Shown here: piece after piece, positions 36,696 through 45,935 of the stretch | Numbering within the stretch: the stretch's first letter is position 1 | Layout: each line of letters opens with the position of its first letter | From: CAUZWH01 sp965224275 | Lineage (GTDB): Bacteria; Pseudomonadota; Alphaproteobacteria; SHVV01 | Reading direction: 5' to 3' | Assembly (NCBI GenBank): GCA_965224275.1 | Contig: CBDCYR010000012.1 | Location: forward strand, 651,664 to 715,663 | DNA length: 64,000 bases | The notes under the pieces: model-generated | Told to the model about the DNA's origin: nothing | The model's database searches: none | What the model saw: the letters and a program-made list of their open reading frames with translations, nothing else | Translations under genes and position numbers: made by a program

Positions 36696-37022
36696 TCAAT
36701 TTAGCGGCTCTACGTAGACTTGCACTTTGCCGCCGCAGGCAAGGCCAACTTCCCACGCTTGGGTGTTCGCAACCCCATATTCGAGGAGCTTCGGTTCACC
36801 GGCCGCGATAACGTCCAGCGCTTCCTGCACCACAGCGCCTTCGATACAACCGCCCGAAACCGAACCGATGAAAGCACCGGTTGCTTCAACGGCAAGCTGG
36901 CTGCCGACCGGCCTCGGCGACGATCCCCAGGTCGCAATTACCGTTGCCAGCGCGACGTTTTTACCATCGTGGCGCCACGCGGCAGCCTGTTCCAGGACAT
37001 TTTCATCATTGATTAGGGTCAC
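36696..37022 (-). CDS. XdhC/CoxI-family N-terminal domain protein
   Basis: A GTG at 37022 overlaps the VWA-gene stop (GTGA) and gives 108 residues; a longer open frame to 37100 lies inside the upstream gene and is rejected. Motifs ALATVIATWGSSPRPVGSQL and SGGCIEGAVV are the CoxI/XdhC N-terminal signature, including the conserved Cys. It acts with the Rossmann partner immediately downstream in cofactor maturation. Confidence 0.9.
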   Translation of the reverse strand: MTLINDENVLEQAAAWRHDGKNVALATVIATWGSSPRPVGSQLAVEATGAFIGSVSGGCIEGAVVQEALDVIAAGEPKLLEYGVANTQAWEVGLACGGKVQVYVEPLN

Positions 37023-38272
37023 GTTCGAGTCTCCAGTTGTTCGGCAGCCGCAGTCGTCTCTTCGGGCAAATAACTTGTGATGTCGAAACTGTTTGTCCAC
37101 TCCCCAGCGAGCGCTTCCGCCAAGTCTGACAAATTGTCGAGGCTATGTACCGGCCTGAAATCATCGATGTGCCGAATGATGACCTTAATGCCAGAGGATT
37201 TTGCTTCAAAATCGCGATAGCGCAACAACGGATTGAGCCAGATCAGCCGCCGCGACGATTTGTGCAAACGCTCGATCTCGGCTGCGAGCCCGACGCCAGC
37301 GTCACGGTCGAGTCCGTCCGAGACCAGGAGCACCAAGGCACCTTGACCCAAAACTCTTCGCGACCACACCAAATTGAACTCGCGAAGCGTGTGGCCGATG
37401 CGGGTGCCACCGGACCAGTCGTTGACTGCATCACGCACTTTGGCCAGGGCAACATCGACGTCTTTGTAGCGCAGATAACGCGTTACGTTGGTGAGGCGCG
37501 TACCAAACAGGAAAGTATGAACTCGATCCTGGTCGTTGGTGACCGCATGAACGAAGTGAAGAAACATCCGCGAGTAATTGCTCATTGAGCCGGAGATGTC
37601 ACACAACACAACCAGCGGCGGCCGGCGCACCTGCTGTGCCCGGCGGCGTAGGGGAATCAACGATCCTCCATATCGCAAACCGGCCCGAAAACTTCGCCGC
37701 ATATCGATCCGCGAGCCGCGTGGATCGCTGGCATAGCGTCTGATCCGGACGGCTGTAATCGGTAGCCGCATGCGCGCGATGATTTCCTTCGCTTGCGCCA
37801 TTTCTTCGATCGACATGGTTTCGAAATCGATCTTCTGGAGAACTTCCTGGTTTGAGTAGGTAAAGGAAGCGTCAAGCTCGATCTCTTGCTCCTTCTCCCT
37901 ATTGTCGTCGCCTTCGTTGCCACGTTCCTTGTTAACCGCTTCAGAAACCCGACGGTTCGCTTGTTCGGCATCCTCGGGCGGCGCCATACCCGGCATCTCG
38001 GTGCCCAAAACCTGAGCCAGGATGTTGGGTTTGCGCCACACGATGTGGAACGCCTGGTTGAACACCTCGTGCTGATCCTGCCGGTTCACGAAAACCGAGT
38101 GCAGCCCCCAGTAGAAGTCGTCCTTGTTGCGCAGACCAACCGCCTCCGCGGCGCGGATCGCTTCAATCACCTTACCCGGTCCGACCGGCAGGCCGGCGGC
38201 GCGTAAGACGCGCCCAAAATAGAGAATGTTGTCGGCGAGTTTTCCCGCGAGCTCGGTGTCGCGACCCAACAT
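37019..38272 (-). CDS. coxE: VWA-domain protein, CoxE-like
   Basis: 417 residues. The VWA domain carries the MIDAS motif DISGSMSNYSRM and ends with a second Asp/Thr-containing segment LVSDGLDRDAG. CoxE works with the MoxR-type ATPase CoxD to mature the CoxL active site. It starts on the last base of the ATPase stop (1-bp overlap). Confidence 0.92.
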   Translation of the reverse strand: MLGRDTELAGKLADNILYFGRVLRAAGLPVGPGKVIEAIRAAEAVGLRNKDDFYWGLHSVFVNRQDQHEVFNQAFHIVWRKPNILAQVLGTEMPGMAPPEDAEQANRRVSEAVNKERGNEGDDNREKEQEIELDASFTYSNQEVLQKIDFETMSIEEMAQAKEIIARMRLPITAVRIRRYASDPRGSRIDMRRSFRAGLRYGGSLIPLRRRAQQVRRPPLVVLCDISGSMSNYSRMFLHFVHAVTNDQDRVHTFLFGTRLTNVTRYLRYKDVDVALAKVRDAVNDWSGGTRIGHTLREFNLVWSRRVLGQGALVLLVSDGLDRDAGVGLAAEIERLHKSSRRLIWLNPLLRYRDFEAKSSGIKVIIRHIDDFRPVHSLDNLSDLAEALAGEWTNSFDITSYLPEETTAAAEQLETRT

Positions 38273-39189
38273 CAGCTGGCTTCGGCCAACTCCGCGTTGA
38301 CCTTCTCGAGGATTTCAGCCGCCTCGCTGCCCCGTACCTTGGCGATATCGTCTTGATATTTGAGCAGAACGCCGAGCGTGTCATCGACAACGCTGGGGTC
38401 TAGCGCCATCGCGTTGAGCTGCATAAGCGCCTCCGCCCAATCGATTGTTTCGGCGACACCTGGGACCTTGAACAAGTCGACCTTGCGCAGTTCCTGAACG
38501 AACGCGACCAACTCGTTGCCTAAGCGCTCGCCGGCACCCGGTACGCGTACGGCGAGAATCGCCCGTTCCCGCGCCGCGTCGGGAAAATCGACCCAATGGT
38601 AGTAACACCGCCGCTTGAGGGCGTCGTGAATCTCACGCGTCCGGTTTGACGTGATGATCACGATGGGTGGCGTGGTGGCCTTCGTGGTTCCCAGTTCGGG
38701 AATGGTTATCTGAAAATCGGCTAGGATTTCCAACAGGAAGGCCTCGAATGGCTCATCGGTTCGGTCGAGTTCGTCGATCAACAGCACCGGCGCAGCATCG
38801 CCATCGGCCTCGAGCGCGCGCAACAAGGGTCGTTTGATAAGAAATCGCTCGGAGAAGACATCGTCGCCAAGCCACGCCCGGTCGTGCACGCCCTCCGCCT
38901 CGGCCATGCGAATCTCGATCATCTGGGCGGCGTAATTCCACTCATAGACCGCCGAGGAAACGTCGAGGCCTTCGTAGCATTGCAAGCGTTCCAGCCGTCG
39001 CCCGAGGGTTTGGGATAAAACGTTGGCGATCTCGGTTTTGCCGACACCGGCCTCGCCTTCAAGGAACAGAGGCCGGCTCAACTTCATCGCCAGGAAAAGC
39101 GTCGTCGCCAAACTGCGATCGGCGACATAGTTGCCTTCGCGCAAGAGGTCGACTGTGGCGTCTATCGATTCGGGGAGGGCGATGGTCAT
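38272..39189 (-). CDS. coxD: MoxR-family AAA+ ATPase, CoxD-like
   Basis: 305 residues from an ATG at 39189 (MTIALPESIDAT); 15 further upstream codons are unlikely. Walker A is EGEAGVGKTE, Walker B VLLIDELDRTDEPFEAFLLE, sensor 1 IITSNRTREIHDALKRRC. CoxD-type chaperones insert sulfur/copper or remodel CoxL in aerobic CO dehydrogenases. A 12-bp hairpin separates it from coxM. Confidence 0.93.
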   Translation of the reverse strand: MTIALPESIDATVDLLREGNYVADRSLATTLFLAMKLSRPLFLEGEAGVGKTEIANVLSQTLGRRLERLQCYEGLDVSSAVYEWNYAAQMIEIRMAEAEGVHDRAWLGDDVFSERFLIKRPLLRALEADGDAAPVLLIDELDRTDEPFEAFLLEILADFQITIPELGTTKATTPPIVIITSNRTREIHDALKRRCYYHWVDFPDAARERAILAVRVPGAGERLGNELVAFVQELRKVDLFKVPGVAETIDWAEALMQLNAMALDPSVVDDTLGVLLKYQDDIAKVRGSEAAEILEKVNAELAEAS

Positions 39190-39234
39190 GCCGGCAGATT
39201 GGTTGTTTCCACTGCAGCCCCAGGCTATCAGCAA

Positions 39235-39260
39235 ACAAGGGGAGCCGGGGCTCCCCTTGT
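39235..39260 (-). terminator. Perfect 12-bp hairpin between coxM and coxD
   Basis: Arms ACAAGGGGAGCC and GGCTCCCCTTGT around GG. On the minus strand only TTTG follows. It lies between the structural genes (G-L-S-M) and the maturation genes, so it may reduce read-through and lower maturase expression. Confidence 0.75.
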
Positions 39261-39306
39261 TCTCGCTAAGGGCTTGTTAGGATGGGGTGTTTAGCCGAGG
39301 CTGCCG

Positions 39307-40101
39307 TTATCCGCAACCGGCAACCGCGCGCTTGCTCAACACCGTCACCAGGTGAGCGCGGTATTCAGCGCTGCCGTGGATGTCGGAGTTCAACCCATCG
39401 GGCGATACCTTGATATCGGCGACGGCATCGGCAGCGAAGTTACTCTTCAGCGCAGCTTCCATTTCCGCGACCCGGAAAACCCCGGGGCCGGCACCGGTAA
39501 TCGCAACTCGCACATCATCGCCTTTTTTGGACACGAACGATCCGACGATGGCAAACCGCGATGCCGGATTGGGAAATTTGATGTAGCAAGCCACATCCGG
39601 CGCCGGGAACACGACCTTGGTGACGATTTCGCCGTCCTCGAGCGCGGTCTCGAACAGGCCGGTGAAGAAGTCATCGGCCGAGATCTCACGCTTGTTGGTA
39701 TGGACGGTCGCGCCGAGACCGAGCACGGCGGCGGGATAGTCGGCGGCAGGATCGTTATTGGCGATCGATCCGCCGATCGTGCCGCGATGGCGCACATGGG
39801 GATCGCCAATCCCCCCGGCCATCGCCGCCAATGCCGGTATTGCCTTTTGGACGTCGGCTGAGTCGGCGACCGCTTCATGTCGCGTCATTGCGCCGACCGT
39901 TACCGAACCGCCGCTCGCGGACACGCCGGCCAGGTCACCAACGCCGTTGAGGTCGACCAGATCGGTATGGCGGGCGAGCCGAAGTTTCATGGTCGGAACC
40001 AGCGACATGCCGCCGGCGAGGTAGCGACCATCAGATGATTTGCCCAGCGCCTCGACCGCTTCGTCGACATTGCCGGCACGATGATATTCGAATTCGTACA
40101 T
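39307..40101 (-). CDS. coxM: FAD-binding subunit of CO-dehydrogenase-like enzyme (CoxM)
   Basis: 264 residues. FAD motifs are YLAGGMSLVPTMKLR and RHRGTIGGSIANNDPAADYPA. It forms the electron exit of the L-S-M heterotrimer. It lies 18 bp after coxS. It is clearly distinct from the medium subunits at 20719 and 21690. Confidence 0.94.
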   Translation of the reverse strand: MYEFEYHRAGNVDEAVEALGKSSDGRYLAGGMSLVPTMKLRLARHTDLVDLNGVGDLAGVSASGGSVTVGAMTRHEAVADSADVQKAIPALAAMAGGIGDPHVRHRGTIGGSIANNDPAADYPAAVLGLGATVHTNKREISADDFFTGLFETALEDGEIVTKVVFPAPDVACYIKFPNPASRFAIVGSFVSKKGDDVRVAITGAGPGVFRVAEMEAALKSNFAADAVADIKVSPDGLNSDIHGSAEYRAHLVTVLSKRAVAGCG

Positions 40102-40119
40102 TTGAGTTCCTCCCGACCG

Positions 40120-40593
40120 CTACGATCGCATCGCTTCGGCACCGGCGAGAATCGACTTAACGATATTGTGGTAGCCGGTGCAGCGGCACATATTGCCTTC
40201 GAGTTCTTCGCGAACTTGCTTTTCCGTCGGATCGGGGATGCGCCGCACGATGTCAAGTGCCGCCATGATCATCCCCGGCGTGCAATAGCCGCACTGCAAT
40301 CCGTGATTGTCTTTGAAGGCCTGTTGCATCGTATGCAGTGTTTCGCCGTTGGCCACGCCCTCGATCGTCTTAACGTCTTGCCCATCGGCCTGCACGGCAA
40401 ACAACGTGCACGACTTGATCGACTCGCCGTTGACATGAACGACGCAGGCGCCGCATTGGCTGGTGTCGCAGCCGATGTGGGTTCCGGTCAGGCGCAGATT
40501 TTCCCGCAGGAAGGTCGACAGCAACGTCCGCGACTCGACGCCGCCGCTTCTGCTCTCGCCGTTGACCGTCATCGATACTTCATGGGTGCCCAT
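40120..40593 (-). CDS. coxS: [2Fe-2S] subunit of CO-dehydrogenase-like enzyme (CoxS)
   Basis: 157 residues from an ATG at 40593 with GGGGAGAG 6 bases upstream. Eight cluster Cys are seen: CDTSQCGACVVHVNG with SC after it, CGYCTPGM, CRCTGYH. It transfers electrons from the molybdenum site to CoxM. Confidence 0.95.
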   Translation of the reverse strand: MGTHEVSMTVNGESRSGGVESRTLLSTFLRENLRLTGTHIGCDTSQCGACVVHVNGESIKSCTLFAVQADGQDVKTIEGVANGETLHTMQQAFKDNHGLQCGYCTPGMIMAALDIVRRIPDPTEKQVREELEGNMCRCTGYHNIVKSILAGAEAMRS

Positions 40594-40647
40594 TAACGTC
40601 TCTCCCCTCACTTAAAACTTGGCTCTCGTTGTTCCTGAAAGCGGCCA

Positions 40648-43002
40648 CTAAGAGCGCGTGGCCTGCCATATCGTTTCACCCGAAACCGGCATATCGACGT
40701 GTGCCACGTCGAGCGCATTGGCGACCGCATTCACAACCGCGGCGGGCGCTGCAATTGCGCCGGCCTCGCCGCAACCCTTGACCCCGAGCGGGTTGTGCGG
40801 ACACAGCGTTTCAATCGTATCGACCTTGAGATCCGGCAAATTGTCGGCGCGGGGCATTGCATAGTCCATGAACGACCCGGTGACGAGTTGGCCAGCATCG
40901 TCATAAACGCTGTGTTCAAGCATGGCTTGACCCACACCGTGGGCGACGCCGCCGTGAACCTGGCCCTCGACGATCATCGGATTGATCACACGGCCGAAAT
41001 CATCGACGCACGCCCAATTGACAATGTCGATACCGCCCGTATCGGGGTCGACTTCCACTTCGCAGACATGGGTGCCGGCTGGAAAGGTGAAATTAGCCGG
41101 ATCATAAAACGCGTTTTCCTCCATTCCGGGTTCGACGCCCTCCGGATAGTCGTGGGGAACGTACGCGGCGAACACCACCTCGCCGAACCCCACTTCCTTG
41201 TCGGTGCCGGCTACCGAATAAGTCCCTTTATCGAACTGGATATCCGATTCAGCGGCCTCAAGCTTGTGCGCGGCAATTTTCCGACCCTTGTCGATCAGCT
41301 TGTCCATTGCTTTGGAAATCGCTGAACCGCCGACCGCGATTGAACGCGATCCGTAGGTTCCCATGCCGAACGGCGTCTGCGCGGTATCGCCATGCACCAC
41401 CTCGACCTGGTCGATCGGCACGCCCAATCGATCGTGGATGAGCTGGGCGAACGTTGTTTCATGGCCCTGGCCATGGCTATGCGAACCGGTATGGACGATC
41501 GCGCTGCCGGTCGGGTTCATGCGGATCGACGCGGCTTCCCACAGACCGACGCCAGCACCGAGCGCTCCGGCTACCGCCGACGGCGCGATACCGCATGCTT
41601 CGATGTACGAAGACAAGCCGATGCCGCGGCGTTTGCCACGTGATTCGGCATCCTTTTTGCGTTTTTCGAAGCCCGCGTAGTCGGCGAGCTCGAGCGCGGA
41701 CTCCAACGCCTTCGGATAGTTCCCGGAATCGTATTCCAGGGCGACCTGGGTTGCATAAGGGAAGGCGTCCGTCGGGATCATGTTGCGGCGCCGGAGCTCG
41801 GCTGGATCGATTCCCATACCGCGGGCGGCCACGTCGACGATCCGCTCGACCACGTATGTTGCCTCCGGCCGACCGGCCCCGCGCAGCGCATCAACCGGTG
41901 TTGTGTTGGTGAAGACCGCCTGCACGTTGCAGTAGATATTCTCGGTCGTGTACTGGCCCTGCAGCAGCGTGCCGTATAGATAGCTTGATACCGCCGATGC
42001 GAAGGTCGACAGATAGGCGCCCATGTTGGCGACCGTCGACACTCTAAAGCCAACAAATTTACCGTTTTCATCAAGCGCCAGTTCGGCGTGGGTTACGTGA
42101 TCGCGGCCGTTTGCATCAGTCAAAAACGACTCCGAGCGATCAGCCGTCCATTTGATACGGCGGCCAACCCTTTTCGACGCCCAGATCACCACTGTCTCTT
42201 CGGGGTAGATAAAGATCTTGGAGCCAAAGCCGCCGCCGACATCGGGCGACACCACCCGGAGTTTGTGCTCAGGCGCGATGGCCACGAATGCCGAAAGAAC
42301 GAGCCGTGCGACGTGGGGATTCTGAGTGGTGTAATAGAGCGTAAAGCTCTCGGTGGCCGGATCGTATTCGCCGATCGCCGAGCGCGGCTCGATTGCGTTC
42401 GGCGCGATGCGGTTGTTGACGAGGTCTAGTTTGGCGACGTAATGGGCACCTGCAATCGCCGCGTCGGTCGCTTCTTTGTCGCCGATCTCCCAGTCGTAGC
42501 AGGTGTTGTTGGGCACATCGTCATGAACCTGGACGGCGCCATCTTTGCCCGCACCGGCGACGTCGATTTGGGCCGCGAGCACGTCGTAATCGACAACAAC
42601 CTTCTCGGCGCCGTCGCGGGCCTGCTCCTTGGTCTCGGCGATGACAACGGCCACGGCGTCGCCAACATGGCGGACCCGATCCTTCGCAAGCGCGGGATGC
42701 GCCGGCGCTTTCATGTCGGAGCCGTCCTTCGAGGCGACATTCCAACCGCAGATAAGACTGCCGATTTCGTCGGCGGCCAGATCCTCGCCCGTCAGGATCG
42801 CCACCACACCGGGCGACGCCAGGGCGGCCTTGGTGTCGACAGATTTGATGTTTGCGTGCGCGTGCGGCGATCGCACGAAATGGGCGCTCGAGTCATCGCC
42901 ACGCTTGAAGTCATCCATGTAGTTGCCGCGGCCGGTTAGAAAACGGAAATCCTCTTTCCGCGTAACACTCGCGCCAATACCCTGATTGCCGTTTTCCGCC
43001 AT
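40648..43002 (-). CDS. Molybdopterin large subunit, CoxL form II / BMS-type
   Basis: 784 residues. GGGFGSKIFIYPEE, the active-site loop ALRGAGRPEATYVVE and the catalytic Glu in VKGCGEAGAIAAPA are intact. The loop is the form II type (YRGAGR-like) and lacks the Cys of form I (AYxCSFR), so CO oxidation cannot be assumed; many form II proteins hydroxylate other compounds. All maturation genes (coxG, D, E, XdhC parts, MoeA/MocA) surround it, so a functional enzyme is likely. No frameshift is seen. Confidence 0.93.
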   Translation of the reverse strand: MAENGNQGIGASVTRKEDFRFLTGRGNYMDDFKRGDDSSAHFVRSPHAHANIKSVDTKAALASPGVVAILTGEDLAADEIGSLICGWNVASKDGSDMKAPAHPALAKDRVRHVGDAVAVVIAETKEQARDGAEKVVVDYDVLAAQIDVAGAGKDGAVQVHDDVPNNTCYDWEIGDKEATDAAIAGAHYVAKLDLVNNRIAPNAIEPRSAIGEYDPATESFTLYYTTQNPHVARLVLSAFVAIAPEHKLRVVSPDVGGGFGSKIFIYPEETVVIWASKRVGRRIKWTADRSESFLTDANGRDHVTHAELALDENGKFVGFRVSTVANMGAYLSTFASAVSSYLYGTLLQGQYTTENIYCNVQAVFTNTTPVDALRGAGRPEATYVVERIVDVAARGMGIDPAELRRRNMIPTDAFPYATQVALEYDSGNYPKALESALELADYAGFEKRKKDAESRGKRRGIGLSSYIEACGIAPSAVAGALGAGVGLWEAASIRMNPTGSAIVHTGSHSHGQGHETTFAQLIHDRLGVPIDQVEVVHGDTAQTPFGMGTYGSRSIAVGGSAISKAMDKLIDKGRKIAAHKLEAAESDIQFDKGTYSVAGTDKEVGFGEVVFAAYVPHDYPEGVEPGMEENAFYDPANFTFPAGTHVCEVEVDPDTGGIDIVNWACVDDFGRVINPMIVEGQVHGGVAHGVGQAMLEHSVYDDAGQLVTGSFMDYAMPRADNLPDLKVDTIETLCPHNPLGVKGCGEAGAIAAPAAVVNAVANALDVAHVDMPVSGETIWQATRS

Positions 43003-43275
43003 GGTTCGACCTCCTGAAATCCGTACACCTCCGCGTCCCGATGATCGCCGTCTAAAAACATCGGCCCGAACCGTGGACCCGACGTTGGTAAAGATTGCGT
43101 ATCAACAACGGCTGGCTGAAGTGCGTGGGCGTCCTCCTACATTCTTCACCGATGGGCTCGGCGTCGTTGCCGCTCGGCCATGTTAAACGCTGGCATTTGG
43201 AGCGGGTGTCGTTGTCGCCAGTGTCGCGCTGGCGCGTCATCGGGTCAACCCCGGGCGATTGCTTAGCGAATCGTC
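43003..43275. other. 273-bp gap between coxG and coxL
   Basis: No credible gene. It may hold a separate promoter for coxL-S-M. I see no strong terminator or operator. Confidence 0.4.
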
Positions 43276-44169
43276 CTACCAACCCGTCTGATGCAGGTAC
43301 AAGAGCGCCAGCATGATAACGAAAAGGATCGCCGGACCGACAAAGAACCCGAGGTCGCTCGCTGGCTTCGCAGGGGTTGTCGGCGGTACCGGCGCGGCGG
43401 GTGCCGGCGTCGCAGGTGCGGTTGCCGCCGCAGGTGCGGTTGCCGCCGCAGGTGCGGTTGCCGCCGCAGGTGCGGTTGCCGCCGCAGGTGCGGTTGCCGC
43501 CGCAGGAGCCGCTGCTGGCGTTGCCGTTGGGGGGCCGGGTTCGGGCGCCGGGCTTGGGGCCGCTGCGGGAGCCGTCGCAGCCGCTGGCGTTGCGGCTTCC
43601 GGGGCGCTGGGTTGTGATGCAGGCTGGGTTGCTGGCTCTTCAGCCGATGTTGGGGCCGGCGTTGGCGCGGGTTCTGAGACCGCGTCGGGAACCGCCTCGA
43701 CGGGCGCCTCGACCGGCGCCTCGACGGGCGCCTCGAAATGTCCAACGAATGCCGCAAAGAACTGCTTGGCCTGCTGCTGGGCAACGCTATCGATCAGGCG
43801 TGAGCCGATCTGCGCCAGTTTGCCACCGACTTGCGCGCTGACCGAATAGGCCAGCACCGTCTCACCGGCATCTTCGGTCAATTTAATGTCGACGCTTCCC
43901 TTGGCGAAACCGACCCCGCCTGCGCCTTGGCCTTCGCCCGACAGTGTGTAGCTATTGGGCGGGTTCATGTTCGACAGCGTCACCTTGCCGTTGAACTTAG
44001 CCTTAAGCGGTCCGACTTTGGCGTTAACGACGGCGCTCATCTCAGTCTCGGACGTCTTGTCGATCGATTCGCAATTTGGAATCGACGCCCGCAAGACTTC
44101 GGGGTCGTTGAGCGCCTCCCAAACGCGCTGTTTGTCCGCCGGGATACGATATTCGCCGGTCATGTCCAT
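43276..44169 (-). CDS. coxG: CoxG-like SRPBCC protein with Ala/Pro linker and C-terminal membrane anchor
   Basis: 297 residues from an ATG at 44169 preceded by AAGGAG. Residues 1-150 are the CoxG domain (MTGEYRIPADKQRVWEALND, GKVTLSNMNPPNSYTLSGEG, GGKLAQIGSRLID). There follow three PVEA units, a long Ala/Pro/Thr-rich linker containing AATAP repeats, and a hydrophobic helix FFVGPAILFVIMLALLYL near the C-terminus. CoxG recruits CO dehydrogenase to the membrane for contact with the quinone pool in Afipia/Oligotropha; this layout fits that role. It is the first gene of the operon. Confidence 0.92.
   Translation of the reverse strand: MDMTGEYRIPADKQRVWEALNDPEVLRASIPNCESIDKTSETEMSAVVNAKVGPLKAKFNGKVTLSNMNPPNSYTLSGEGQGAGGVGFAKGSVDIKLTEDAGETVLAYSVSAQVGGKLAQIGSRLIDSVAQQQAKQFFAAFVGHFEAPVEAPVEAPVEAVPDAVSEPAPTPAPTSAEEPATQPASQPSAPEAATPAAATAPAAAPSPAPEPGPPTATPAAAPAAATAPAAATAPAAATAPAAATAPAAATAPATPAPAAPVPPTTPAKPASDLGFFVGPAILFVIMLALLYLHQTGW
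43412..43501 (-). repeat. Five perfect 18-bp tandem repeats in coxG linker
   Basis: Unit GCAGGTGCGGTTGCCGCC repeated five times without change, encoding AATAPA units on the minus strand. Copy number is likely variable by slippage and would alter linker length in steps of six residues without shifting the frame. Twelve-bp PVEA repeats occur nearby at about 43690-43735. Confidence 0.95.
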
Positions 44170-44378
44170 GGCAGTAACTCCTTCCGCCAGCAGTTGCCGG
44201 AAGCTAATGGCTCGGTCCCCCGTACGCAAGGCGTCAACCGCGCTCTAGCTGGGTTCTCGGTTGAAATAGTCTGCGCCTGCCTGCAGGATTGTTGCGACCG
44301 GGCCGGCGAGCCGATCATACGTGCAAAATAGTGTTGTAACTCTGGTTATCGCTAACCCGTCGCCGCTGGGAGGGCGAG

Positions 44379-44655
44379 ATGACCCCGATGATGCGATCGA
44401 CCCTGGATGTCGCGCTGTGGTTCATCGAGCGCGCTGAATCGGTCGGCACGCCGCTATCAAACCGCAAACTGCAGAGTTTGCTTTATCTGGCACAAGCCCA
44501 TTTCGCCAACGCCAATCGCGGCCGCCGCCTCATGCCGGCAATCTTCCTCGCAGCCGATGCCGGGCCACTTGAGCCGACCATCTACCACATCTTCCAGGAC
44601 GGCCCGCCCCGTATCATCAACACCGTGCCGGGCCCGAAGGTCGAAACATTCCTAA
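44379..44655 (+). pseudogene. Panacea/SocA-like gene, 5' part (interrupted by IS5-type element)
   Basis: The frame starts at ATG 44379 after GGGAGGGCG. It encodes TLDVALWFIERAESVGT then NRKLQSLLYLAQAHFANANR and AADAGPLEPTIYHIF, the pattern of the Panacea (DUF4065/SocA-like) antitoxin domain. The IS cuts it after FL. Removing the element and one TAA gives a continuous 180-codon frame ending at 45853. No toxin partner is visible next to it. Confidence 0.8.
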
Positions 44656-45587
44656 GAGGCCAACCCGAAACTAGTTGAGTGATTTCAGTCGGTTGTGGCT
44701 TACTCGGTTGTGTCAAAGCAAACGAGGAGGCACAACATGTGGACCGAAATCACTCGCCCGAATTATGAGCGCCGTGGCGGGCGCTACGCAAGCGACCTGA
44801 CGGATCGAGAGTGGGCGTTGATCGCGCCGCTCATGCCGCCGCGCAAGAAGATCGGCCGGCCGAGGACGACGGACCTGCGCCATGTCATGGATGCGGTCAT
44901 GTACATGGCCTCGACGGGCTGCCAGTGGGCGATGTTGCCGAACGACTTCCCTCCGCCTTCCACGGTCCAGCGCTATTTCTACGACTGGCGCTCCAACGGC
45001 CTGCTGGAGAGCATCAACCATCACCTGGTCATGGCGGCCCGGGAGCTGGAAGGACGCGAGGCCGGCCCGAGCGCCGGGGTGATCGACAGCCAGAGCGTGA
45101 AAACCACGGAAAGCGGTGGTGTTCGGGGCTATGACGCGGGCAAGAAGATCAAGGGCCGCAAGCGTCACATCGTCACCGATACACTCGGCCTGCTGGTCGG
45201 CCTGATCGTGCACGCAGCCGATATCCAGGACCGCGACGGCGCGCCCGAGGTCCTCAAATCGATCCGTCATCGCTTCCCCCGGCTGCGTCACCTCTTCGCC
45301 GACGCCGCCTACGCGGGACCGAAACTCGAGGGCGCCCTTGAGGTCATCGGCCGCTGGAAGCTCGAGATCATCAAGCGCTCAGACACCGCCCAGGGCTTCG
45401 AGCTCCTGCCCAGACGATGGGTCGTCGAGAGGACCTTCGCCTGGCTCAACCGATGCCGTCGACTGGCCAAGGATTGGGAGAAATCAATCGCCTCCGCACA
45501 GGCATGGATTCTTGTCGCCAACATCCGACTCCTCACAAGGCGGCTCGCAAGGTACTGTTATCAAACATAGAGTTTCGAGTCGGACTC
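44656..45587 (+). mobile_element. IS5-family (IS427-like) element, copy 1, 932 bp
   Basis: Imperfect terminal inverted repeats (GAGGCCAACCCGAAACT at the left; GAGTCCGACTCGAAACT in the complement of the right end) with a 3-bp TAA target duplication at 44653-44655 and 45588-45590. One intact transposase gene. An almost identical copy in opposite orientation is at 62841-63772. Confidence 0.93.
44737..45570 (+). CDS. IS5-family transposase, copy 1
   Basis: 277 residues from an ATG at 44737 after AGGAGG. The DDE triad is Asp in VIDSQSVKTTES, Asp in FADAAYAG and Glu in VVERTFAWLNRCRRLAKD (with the Y/R-rich signature). The N-terminal LTDREWALIAPLMPPRKKIGRPR is typical of the IS427 group. It is intact and probably active. 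Confidence 0.95.
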   Translation: MWTEITRPNYERRGGRYASDLTDREWALIAPLMPPRKKIGRPRTTDLRHVMDAVMYMASTGCQWAMLPNDFPPPSTVQRYFYDWRSNGLLESINHHLVMAARELEGREAGPSAGVIDSQSVKTTESGGVRGYDAGKKIKGRKRHIVTDTLGLLVGLIVHAADIQDRDGAPEVLKSIRHRFPRLRHLFADAAYAGPKLEGALEVIGRWKLEIIKRSDTAQGFELLPRRWVVERTFAWLNRCRRLAKDWEKSIASAQAWILVANIRLLTRRLARYCYQT

Positions 45588-45853
45588 TAAGCGAAGTGTG
45601 GCGGCGTTACTGCCAACTTGCGGATGATGACTTGGCCAACGAAGTGGCGGAAGACAAGCACTATCAAAGCGCGCAGGCAGCCGGGCGAATGTCGGAAATT
45701 CGCATCGCGGGACCCGGCCGTGACGCCAACCCGACGGTGGTGGCGGCTGCCAAGCCCGGTCCATCTGCAACGCCCATGACACTCGACGGCCGCAAAGCAG
45801 CGAAGTGGACGCCGGGAAATTACGCCAAAGGCGATTCCGAGAACGCCGACTAA
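45588..45853 (+). pseudogene. Panacea/SocA-like gene, 3' part
   Basis: Continuation of 44379-44655: SEVWRRYCQLADDDLANEVAEDKHY then a tail rich in small residues, stop TAA at 45851-45853. It has no start of its own. The in-frame join with the 5' part after deleting the element proves a recent, precise insertion. Confidence 0.8.
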
Positions 45854-45935
45854 CCGCTCTAAGACTAACCGTTCTAATTGGTCAATTGCCGGTCCCGTTC
45901 AGGCTTTCCTACCCTCATCCCGCGATCTCCACGAT

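Noticed and set aside
40648..43002. Form I aerobic CO dehydrogenase
   Set aside because: The active-site loop reads ALRGAGRPE, not AYxCSFR, so CO oxidation is not supported.
43412..43501. CRISPR array
   Set aside because: The 18-bp units are contiguous, have no spacers and are in frame within a gene.
43313..43849. Gly/Ala-repeat protein on the plus strand
   Set aside because: Antisense shadow of the repetitive CoxG linker.
44713..45291. 192-codon frame antisense to the IS5 transposase
   Set aside because: It recurs in copy 2 only because the element is duplicated; the sense frame has the DDE motifs.
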